Below are positions 1 through 5,404 of a stretch of 17,877 nt of DNA, piece by piece; position 1 is the stretch's first letter, and each line of letters opens with the position of its first letter. The stretch comes from Victivallales bacterium (lineage in GTDB: Bacteria > Verrucomicrobiota > Lentisphaeria > Oligosphaerales > Oligosphaeraceae). The notes beneath the pieces were generated by a model. That model saw nothing but the letters and a program-made list of their open reading frames with translations. It was not told where the DNA came from and did not search any database. Made by a program: the position numbers and the translations under genes. The stretch lies in NCBI GenBank assembly GCA_017538465.1, contig JAFYIW010000098.1, forward strand, positions 1 to 17,877. Direction: 5' to 3'.

Positions 1-397
1 GCGTCCGGAGGGCGGAACCTGGATTACTCCAAAGATCATCGAGGCGTATTGCGAAATGCATCAGACGGGCTGGGCGCACTCCTTCGAGACGTGGGAGAGG
101 GCGACCGGACGGCTGGCGGGCGGGCTGTATGGCGTCTCCGTCGGAAAGATATTCTCAGGCGAGTCGATGTATCATATTGTCACTGGCGCCTCGAAGTTCG
201 CGCTGGTCGGCGCGGCGGAAATCCTGAGGCGTTGTGGCGTAAGCATTCTGGACACCGAGATGGTCACCAGCACCACGGCGCTCTTCGGGGCGCGGGAAGT
301 CCCGCGTTCGCAGTTCCTCAAATGGCTGTCGGAGACCAAATGCGCTCCTTTGACCATAGAGGAACTGCGCAAGGCACAAGGGATGGACAAAGTGTGA
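1..397 (+). CDS. aat: Leucyl/phenylalanyl-tRNA--protein transferase, C-terminal part (5' end outside window)
   Basis: The reading frame is open from base 2 to the stop TGA at 395-397 and has no start in the window, so this is the 3' part of a gene entering from the left. The translated piece (about 131 residues) carries Aat landmarks in order: a TWITP segment, AYCEMHQTGWAHSFETW, GGLYGVSVGKIFSGESM, a TGASKFAL segment, and LDTEMVTSTTALFGAREVPR near the end. The family transfers Leu or Phe from aminoacyl-tRNA to proteins with N-terminal Arg or Lys, feeding the ClpS/ClpAP N-degron pathway in the cytoplasm. It ends with a short tail after the conserved PR motif, as in other members. It converges with the next gene, with 31 bases between the two stops and no clear terminator. 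The identification is strong; only the N-terminal part is missing. Confidence 0.93.
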   Translation, partial: RPEGGTWITPKIIEAYCEMHQTGWAHSFETWERATGRLAGGLYGVSVGKIFSGESMYHIVTGASKFALVGAAEILRRCGVSILDTEMVTSTTALFGAREVPRSQFLKWLSETKCAPLTIEELRKAQGMDKV

Positions 398-428
398 AAA
401 GAATGTGCATCCCTTATTTTAAGTGGAA

Positions 429-1148
429 CTATTCTTCCTCTTCTTCCTCTTCGGGGGCATCAACGTCAACGATGATGTTGTCCAGCGTGCCTTCAATCAT
501 GTAGGCATATTCGCCTTCGACACCGACGTAGCTGCGAACGAAGAGCGCCTTGGTGTCGGGGTCATAGGAGATTTCGCTGACCTCGTCCTCGCTGTTCGCC
601 ACGGCAATCTGGATTTCCTTGAGGTTGAATTTGCCTTTCACGGAAATCTCTTCCGTGGTGAAGAGGGGTTTCCCCTCGGCATCCAGCAGAGAGAATTTGA
701 TGACGCGCTTGGCCGCATCATATACGATGAATGCCTTGGCCTTGAAGGTCGGGACCGTGGAGACCGGAGCGAATTCCTTGATGGCCACTGGAACGCCTGG
801 AACCACTTGGACTAGTGGACGGCAGACTCGCACACGATTGTCCCCCATGGTGAAGGCGAATTGCGCCTTCTGGCGGGTGCCGTCCGCCAGCCCGAAGACA
901 AGCCATCCATAGTGATGCCAGGTGGTCAGATTGACATCGGCGGAGAAGGCAAAGCTTTGTCCATTGGTGGGGGCTTTCAACTTGAATGTGGTGGCCAGAA
1001 ACGGGTGGCGGGCGTCATCCTTGTTTTCCAAGGCGACCGTCTTGAGTCTCGGTTCGGTGTCGAAAGTGAATTGGGTGACAACATCCTCGGCGAAGAGGGC
1101 ATTGGCGACGAAACCGGCAAACAACAGGGTGAGTAGAGTTCTTTTCAT
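429..1148 (-). CDS. Small exported beta-rich protein with poly-Glu C-terminus, function unknown
   Basis: 239 residues. Residues 1-20 (KR, a hydrophobic core, then ALFA before EDVV) form a clear Sec signal peptide with probable cleavage after A20, so the product is exported. The mature part has alternating beta-like segments and a tail containing IEGTLDNIIVDVD, which resembles the closing strand of concanavalin-like/LamG jelly rolls. That likeness is only impressionistic. The protein ends in seven consecutive Glu (233-239) encoded by mixed GAA/GAG. The ATG at 1148 is supported by GAGG six bases upstream, one of the few real Shine-Dalgarno sites in the window. The gap to the upstream gene (stop at 1184) is 35 bases with no hairpin, so co-transcription with the two TIM-barrel-like genes is likely. 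I do not recognise the family. A carbohydrate- or surface-binding accessory protein is possible but unproven. Confidence 0.82.
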   Translation of the reverse strand: MKRTLLTLLFAGFVANALFAEDVVTQFTFDTEPRLKTVALENKDDARHPFLATTFKLKAPTNGQSFAFSADVNLTTWHHYGWLVFGLADGTRQKAQFAFTMGDNRVRVCRPLVQVVPGVPVAIKEFAPVSTVPTFKAKAFIVYDAAKRVIKFSLLDAEGKPLFTTEEISVKGKFNLKEIQIAVANSEDEVSEISYDPDTKALFVRSYVGVEGEYAYMIEGTLDNIIVDVDAPEEEEEEE

Positions 1149-1178
1149 GGCATTCCTCGGTGATTTTGTTATGGATTT

Positions 1179-1196
1179 AATTGCTAATTGCTAATT
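1179..1196. repeat. Heptamer tandem repeat AATTGCT, 2.6 copies
   Basis: Two exact copies of AATTGCT (1179-1185, 1186-1192) are followed by AATT. On the minus strand they read AATTAGC and cover the last codons and the TAG stop (1184-1186) of the upstream exported-protein gene, then run into the short gap before the next start. The seven-base period matches the larger heptad array at 2826-2898, though the unit sequence differs. Confidence 0.75.
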
Positions 1197-2821
1197 TCAA
1201 GAAAGAGATGATAGCATTCCTGGTCCACGGCCTCGGCGACTCCGGGCTGGGTGTTGGCGCTCCAGAAGGCGAAGCCAGGGGATTCGGGGGCGAGCTGACG
1301 AACGAGGCGCATCTGTTCGAGGATGCTGTCGCGCTGGACCTCGGGGGAAGTCCAGTTGCTCCAGGTCTGGTCAGTGACCAACCCCATGATGCAGTGGTCG
1401 ATGATGCCGTAGGAACGGAAGTTCTCGATGGCTTTGCGCAACGGCGCGGTGTCCTCGCCGGGCTTGACATAGACCTCGAAGAGCAGGAAGTCGATGACGC
1501 CGGATTTGACCAATTCCACGATTTCTGGGGCGGCCTCGGTGCCGATGGTCCAGACGCAGACGAGGGTGTCGGGGTTCCGTTCTCGGAAGGCAGGGAGGAT
1601 TTCGGCCAGGTGCGGTGCGGGGCCTGTGAAACGGAAAATCTCGTCCACGGAGAAGCCGTCATAGCCCAGTTGGGGGAAGGCGTCGTAGGCGTCCTCGGCG
1701 GTGTTTTCGGAGATGCCGACACCGCGCATGGCGTAGGCACCGCGACGATGGCACTCCGCGATGGATTCAGGAATGCACTGCGAGGTGTTGGAGTAGGGCA
1801 GGTGCGGAACCTCGCCGTACCAGAGGAAATAGATGTCCCTTTCAGCGGCGGCGGCATGGAAGACGAGTTTGTTGTTTTCAGGGTTCCAGTCGCCGGATTG
1901 CTCGTCCGGGTCAATTTGGATGACCGTCTCGTATTTGCCTGGCTGGGTGATGGTGTGCTCCCAGGCAATGGTATGGGTGGCGCCGGCCGCCAGGACTGGC
2001 ATGTTGATATCCGGCAGAGTCTCCTCGCCACAAGTGACAGTAACACGGCAGGGGCTCGAAACGACGGCCCCGTAGTTGGTGATGGTGGCGGTGAATTGCA
2101 CCGTCTCGCCGGGGACGGGGTACATCTTGGAGGTGGCGAGCGCGGGGTTGGTGGAGACGCGGTCGCCATCTGGCATGCCGAGGTCTGGCGCCTTGTGGGC
2201 GGACAGGACTTTGCTGTGGACACTTTCCAGTCCAGAACGGTCCACGGCGGTGACGGTGTAATCGTTCACATTGTCGCCCCAGTTCTCGTCCCGATAGCTT
2301 TGTTCTGGCGTGCGCGCCTTTTTGATTTCGGCGAGGAGACTCTGGGTGGAGGTGGTGTCCGCGCGGTAGATGCGATACCGCCGGATGCCCTCAGGGTTCT
2401 CGATGGAAGGCCCCTGCCACTCCAGGATCGGCACCCCATCCTCGTAGCGTAGCGTGGGCTGTGGCGGCGTGGGAGGCGTACGGTCAGTCTCCTGCACGGA
2501 GGTGGCGTCTTCGAAATGAAGCTTGCGGCCGAGGTTGTCCGTGGAGGCTAGCGCATAGTGGAACGTGCCGTTGGCATTGGCGACAAATTCGCAGGAGAGC
2601 CTCTCGCCTTTTAGACCAGTGGCCACGACATTCGCCTGGTCAAAGTCCTCCTCCGTGAGTTCCTCGCTGGAACGGTAGATGAGATACTGCCGGTCGGGGT
2701 CCGCATCGGTGACGGCAAGATGCGTGATACCCTGTTCTGTGTCATGGACGGCGGTCAGTTGTGCCGCCGGCAAAAGCTGAAAACCTGCGAGAAAAACGAA
2801 AATGGCGAGGGAACGGGCCAT
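1184..2821 (-). CDS. Exported protein: two fibronectin-III-like domains, CARDB-like domain, TIM-barrel glycosidase-like domain
   Basis: 545 residues. Residues 1-20 are a signal peptide (hydrophobic core, then LPAA). Two Fn3-like beta units follow: about 21-112, and about 113-208 with the typical WQGP, RYRIYRA and YTVTAVDRSGLES strand patterns. Next comes a CARDB-like segment at about 222-325 (VQFTATITNYG, then KYETVIQIDPD and PENN). The C-terminal part, about 328-545, looks like a TIM barrel: YFLWYG strand, RRGA, GYDGFSVDEI with D393-E394, CVWTIGTE, LLFEVY with E449, and PGFAFWSAN. The same core occurs in the next upstream gene, so the two are divergent paralogues. The Asp-Glu and Glu positions after predicted strands suggest a glycoside hydrolase, but no named GH family is recognised. 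There is no Shine-Dalgarno before ATG 2821; the leader is a pyrimidine-rich heptad repeat. The stop codon lies in another heptad repeat. Confidence 0.85.
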   Translation of the reverse strand: MARSLAIFVFLAGFQLLPAAQLTAVHDTEQGITHLAVTDADPDRQYLIYRSSEELTEEDFDQANVVATGLKGERLSCEFVANANGTFHYALASTDNLGRKLHFEDATSVQETDRTPPTPPQPTLRYEDGVPILEWQGPSIENPEGIRRYRIYRADTTSTQSLLAEIKKARTPEQSYRDENWGDNVNDYTVTAVDRSGLESVHSKVLSAHKAPDLGMPDGDRVSTNPALATSKMYPVPGETVQFTATITNYGAVVSSPCRVTVTCGEETLPDINMPVLAAGATHTIAWEHTITQPGKYETVIQIDPDEQSGDWNPENNKLVFHAAAAERDIYFLWYGEVPHLPYSNTSQCIPESIAECHRRGAYAMRGVGISENTAEDAYDAFPQLGYDGFSVDEIFRFTGPAPHLAEILPAFRERNPDTLVCVWTIGTEAAPEIVELVKSGVIDFLLFEVYVKPGEDTAPLRKAIENFRSYGIIDHCIMGLVTDQTWSNWTSPEVQRDSILEQMRLVRQLAPESPGFAFWSANTQPGVAEAVDQECYHLFLEISN

Positions 2822-2825
2822 GAAA

Positions 2826-2898
2826 AAGGTGAGAGGTGAGAGGTTAGAGGTGAGAGGTGAGAGGAGTTTAAAGTTTAAAGGTAAAAGGTAAAAGTTCA
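2826..2898. repeat. Heptad tandem repeat array, consensus RAGKTNA, ten units
   Basis: Five units at 2826-2860 (AAGGTGA, GAGGTGA, GAGGTTA, GAGGTGA, GAGGTGA) are followed by a three-base GAG and five more at 2864-2898 (GAGTTTA, AAGTTTA, AAGGTAA, AAGGTAA, AAGTTCA). The units drift gradually from GAGGTGA to AAGTTTA/AAGGTAA while keeping the seven-base period. On the minus strand the array is the pyrimidine-rich leader immediately before the ATG at 2821. It resembles in style the short tandemly repeated repetitive (STRR) heptamers known from cyanobacteria; no function is shown here. Confidence 0.88.
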
Positions 2899-2931
2899 GG
2901 TCTCTGGTCCCGCCAGAAGGTCGGAGGTTAG

Positions 2932-2976
2932 GTGTCCTGTTTGTCCCGGGTGTCCTGTCTGTCCCGGGTGTCTTAT
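2932..2976. repeat. 18-bp tandem repeat, about 2.5 copies, overlapping a stop codon
   Basis: The unit GTGTCCTGTYTGTCCCGG occurs at 2932-2949 and 2950-2967, differing at one base. A third partial copy, GTGTCTTAT (2968-2976), matches 7 of 9 bases and overlaps the TAA stop (2973-2975) of the upstream minus-strand gene. The junction of neighbouring units forms CCCGGG. Together with the heptad array it fills most of the 151-base gap between the two paralogous exported-protein genes. No promoter or strong terminator is evident there; a weak 5-bp stem lies at 2903-2917. Confidence 0.8.
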
Positions 2977-4400
2977 GGCCTCACGTAGATTTCGCGTTCG
3001 GCGGAACCTCTCAGCAGGGTCTGCTGTTCGTTGGCGGGGTGGATTTCCGCACGCAGACGAATGAAGCCGGGGTTTTCGGGAATGAATGCCGCCCGCACCT
3101 GCACCGCACGGGGAATCTCCTTTTCGCGGAGGGCCGGCAGGTCGATTTGGGTGTCGGAGATGATCAGGTCATTGGCCCAGAGAAGCACCCGCGCCTGATG
3201 GGCATCTGAAGCGCCGACATTACGGAAACCGGCCAGAACGGTGACTGGTTGTCCTGCATGCAGCTCCAGACTCTCCAATTGGAGATCTTCCGGATAGACA
3301 TCCAGCACGGGCAGCAGGAAATACTTCCGACAAAGTTCATCGGCGAAGTGTGTCATTCCCGCCGTCGGTGGTTCCCCGTGGAAGAAGCCCACGCCTGGCA
3401 TTTCCGGCGCATGTATGCGAACATATCGAAGCTGGTCTTCCAATTCGTAGGGAGTGAGGTTGAAGTGCTCCTCGTGGCCCACCAACGCCAGCGTCATGAC
3501 GGTGTTCATCAATACATCCTGCCGCCGTGCCAATTCGATGCGCTGGTCGAAATAGACCAGCCGCTGAAAGGCATGGAATTCCGCGACCTGGTAATTGCAG
3601 TATGCCTCGCACATCAGGAGATTGATTCCTTCATCGGTACGATAGACATTTCTGGCGATGTTGCAGTAGGGCTCGCGCAGGGAGCCGCACATCCACACGG
3701 CCGTGAAGGCGGCAGGGTTCTCGTGGAGATATTTCCTGAGTCCGATGAACCATTGGGAACGGAGAATCTCCTGGTCGTCATAGCCGCCCATCTCATCGAT
3801 CATAATGCCGGCGGGACCACTCTGAAGGTCTCCCAGCCCCTTGGCCAATTCGGTCGCATAATCGTCGGCGGAGGCCTGCTGGTTCAGTCCTTTCCAGAGA
3901 CAGGGAAGGGCGCCGCGCTTACGCCAATAGGCAAAATCTTCGTCTCCGGCCAAGACGATGTTGGGATAACGTAAATCTCGGCATGAGCCATTGTGCCCGC
4001 CAAACCACGGGAAATAGAGTGGACGGCTAATGACGGAGACGGCGGCCGTCGCGTTGACGACTTGTCCATCTGCCGTGGCGACCGCCACGGCGATGAGGGT
4101 TTCACCATTTTCCTTGGGCACCCAAGGGATGACGGCCTCGGCCTCGCCGAGTGCGGGAACCACGATTTCCGCGACTCCCAGAACCGTGCCATTGGCCGAA
4201 GCGGCCGAGACAATGGCGCGGGCGTCCTGCTCCGCAAGGTTATGCACCGTCACGCCAATCTCCGCTTGGCTTCCCTGGACGGGAAGCATCGGGCGAAAAT
4301 TGACGTCGCTGGCGCCGACCAGCGTGGTGTCGATGCTTAGAGAGGCGGCTGAGAGCATGATGGCAATCCCGAAAAAAAACAGTCCCAGTTGCTTTTTCAT
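2973..4400 (-). CDS. Exported protein: CARDB-like domains flanking a TIM-barrel glycosidase-like domain
   Basis: 475 residues. Residues 1-19 (MKKQ, a hydrophobic core, then SAAS) form a signal peptide. Residues about 22-125 are a beta-sandwich of CARDB/NPCBM-like type (IGVTVHNLAEQDA, VIPWVPKENGE). Residues about 127-365 are the presumed TIM barrel: PLYFPWFGGHNG, RKRGALP, DDYATELAKGLGD, GIMIDEMGGYDDQE with D202-E203, FTAVWMCGS, LLMCEAY with E265, and MPGVGFFHGEP. Residues about 372-473 form a second CARDB-like domain (PVTVLAGFRNVGASDAHQA). The barrel matches the downstream paralogue in the order of motifs (YF-W-G, RRGA, DE, CE/FE-Y, PG-x-F). The presumed acidic pair suggests glycosidase or lyase chemistry, unproven. 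A GAGGAG lies 17 bases before ATG 4400, too far for a normal ribosome binding site. A hairpin at 4430-4462 sits in the leader, so the gene may depend on read-through from the pseudopilin promoter. Confidence 0.86.
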   Translation of the reverse strand: MKKQLGLFFFGIAIMLSAASLSIDTTLVGASDVNFRPMLPVQGSQAEIGVTVHNLAEQDARAIVSAASANGTVLGVAEIVVPALGEAEAVIPWVPKENGETLIAVAVATADGQVVNATAAVSVISRPLYFPWFGGHNGSCRDLRYPNIVLAGDEDFAYWRKRGALPCLWKGLNQQASADDYATELAKGLGDLQSGPAGIMIDEMGGYDDQEILRSQWFIGLRKYLHENPAAFTAVWMCGSLREPYCNIARNVYRTDEGINLLMCEAYCNYQVAEFHAFQRLVYFDQRIELARRQDVLMNTVMTLALVGHEEHFNLTPYELEDQLRYVRIHAPEMPGVGFFHGEPPTAGMTHFADELCRKYFLLPVLDVYPEDLQLESLELHAGQPVTVLAGFRNVGASDAHQARVLLWANDLIISDTQIDLPALREKEIPRAVQVRAAFIPENPGFIRLRAEIHPANEQQTLLRGSAEREIYVRP

Positions 4401-4429
4401 ACTGCTGACCCGTAAATCTCCTCAAAGAA

Positions 4430-4462
4430 CAAGCCGCAGAAGAGGAACTCTCCTGCGGCTTG
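4430..4462 (-). terminator. Hairpin after the pseudopilin-like gene (terminator or attenuator)
   Basis: A ten-base perfect stem (CAAGCCGCAG at 4430-4439 pairing with CTGCGGCTTG at 4453-4462) is extended, after one mismatch, by AGAG/CTCT around a GAA loop. On the minus strand it begins 28 bases after the stop of the gene at 4491-5246 and is followed by TTCTTT, a modest U-tract. It lies 29 bases before the next gene's ATG, so it could reduce rather than abolish expression of the downstream exported proteins. Confidence 0.72.
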
Positions 4463-4490
4463 AGCGATGTTCAGGATATCAGGAGACAGA

Positions 4491-5246
4491 CTAGTTCTTG
4501 TAGGGGATGAAATCCTGATATCGAAGCCCGGTGTTCTTGTTCACGGTGTGGGTATGCCCGTCAACCATGACCATGTTGGCCTGGCCGTCATGGGTGAAGC
4601 TGGTGGTTTCATCGCCGCTCAACTGGGTTTCATCGGCATTCACGGTTCCCAGGTTGTCGCCGCCACCCACTGTATATACGGCGTTATTCCACGGATAGGC
4701 GCCGAAAGAAGGACTGCCGGCAACGGCGTCGCTGGCAAAGAAGCAGTTGGAGGAGAAGGCGATTTTTGAAGTCTTCATGCCGGCCTTCGGAACCTTGAAG
4801 TCGGCGCAGTCGGTCGTGGAGTCGCCTTTGGGACGGGTGACGAGCGGATTGGAGGTATAGGCGGTGGCAAAAGTGGAGTAAAGGACTCCATCATTCAAAA
4901 CGTCGCTCAAGTCACTGGTCTTGCAGTTCAGCACACTGGAGAGCAACGCCGCTTTCGTCGGCATGACCGACAATCCCAAATAAGTGTGCAGCGCACCGGA
5001 CCAGCTGGCCGCACGTGCAGTTCCGTCTTCATCTTTGATGAACAGGGTGGCCAGCGGGAGATAGTCGCTGTTCTCATTGACATACAGTTGGGCGGCTATG
5101 CCGATCTGCTTGAGGTTTCCCGCGCAGGCAACAGCCTGGGCCTTGGAGCGGGCCTTGCTGACTGCAGGAAGCAGCATGCCTGCCAATATGGCGATGATGG
5201 CAATGACGGTCAGAAGCTCGATTAGGGTGAAAGAGTTCTTTTGCAT
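4491..5246 (-). CDS. Type II secretion pseudopilin-like protein with H-X9-DG domain
   Basis: 251 residues. The N-terminus MQKNSFTLIELLTVIAIIAI is a class III prepilin signal: a five-residue leader, FTLIE with Glu at mature position 5 (E10), and a hydrophobic helix to about residue 28, followed by KARSKAQAVACAGNLKQIG, typical of this family in Lentisphaerota, Planctomycetes and Verrucomicrobiota. The -1 residue is Ser rather than the usual Gly. Near the C-terminus is the H-X9-DG signature (H219, then D229-G230) found in these prepilin-type proteins. Expected processing is by a PilD-type peptidase, with anchoring in the inner membrane facing the periplasm. The exact job is unknown; such genomes carry many paralogues, so it need not be a core T2SS component. 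ATG 5246 has GGAG five bases upstream and a good promoter. A hairpin follows the stop. Confidence 0.92.
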   Translation of the reverse strand: MQKNSFTLIELLTVIAIIAILAGMLLPAVSKARSKAQAVACAGNLKQIGIAAQLYVNENSDYLPLATLFIKDEDGTARAASWSGALHTYLGLSVMPTKAALLSSVLNCKTSDLSDVLNDGVLYSTFATAYTSNPLVTRPKGDSTTDCADFKVPKAGMKTSKIAFSSNCFFASDAVAGSPSFGAYPWNNAVYTVGGGDNLGTVNADETQLSGDETTSFTHDGQANMVMVDGHTHTVNKNTGLRYQDFIPYKN

Positions 5247-5298
5247 AGGGACTCCGTGATGTTAAATGGGGAACGACTAAAAAGATTCTACACTGTTA

Positions 5299-5327
5299 AT
5301 TCTAGACTTTTTTAGGGGAAAAATCAA
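5299..5327 (-). promoter_or_regulatory. Sigma-70-type promoter for the pseudopilin-like gene
   Basis: On the minus strand TTGATT (-35, complement of 5322-5327) and TAGAAT (-10, complement of 5299-5304) are separated by exactly 17 bases. They match the consensus at 4/6 and 5/6 positions. A T-rich tract at 5328-5340 lies just upstream of the -35 box and could act as an UP element. The predicted start near 5292 would leave a leader of about 45 bases before ATG 5246. Confidence 0.68.
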
Positions 5328-5357
5328 AAAAGAAAAAGAATCTTTCTGAAGTTTTTC

Positions 5358-5369
5358 CCCCGATCGGGG
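5358..5369. other. Perfect 12-bp palindrome CCCCGATCGGGG
   Basis: The palindrome is flanked by T-rich sequence on the left and AAA on the right, so on either strand it can fold as a short GC stem with a run of A/T beside it. It sits between the end of pheS and the promoter of the next gene. It may help terminate transcription or serve as a protein-binding palindrome. Nothing else in the window repeats it. Confidence 0.45.
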
Positions 5370-5372
5370 AAA

Positions 5373-5389
5373 CTGACACGTTTTGTCAG
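5373..5389 (-). terminator. Candidate terminator of pheS
   Basis: On the minus strand, after the pheS stop at 5405, CTGACA and TGTCAG form a six-base stem around a five-base loop (5373-5378 with 5384-5389), followed by TTT and then the second palindrome at 5358-5369. The stem is short and the U-tract weak, so termination may need both hairpins together. Confidence 0.5.
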
Positions 5390-5404
5390 GTTTCTTTGTT
5401 GATT

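Noticed and set aside
49..504. Plus-strand frame of 151 codons overlapping aat and the 3' end of the next gene
   Set aside because: It is out of frame with the clear Aat protein, and its end is only the Ser-rich reverse reading of the poly-Glu tail.
1181..2452. Plus-strand open frame of 423 codons opposite the Fn3/CARDB/TIM-barrel gene
   Set aside because: Its translation is Gly/Asp/Val-rich with no domain, and the opposite strand has a signal peptide, Fn3-like domains and a paralogue.
2826..2976. Repeat region considered as a CRISPR array
   Set aside because: Units are 7 or 18 bases, directly tandem and without spacers, and no cas genes are nearby.
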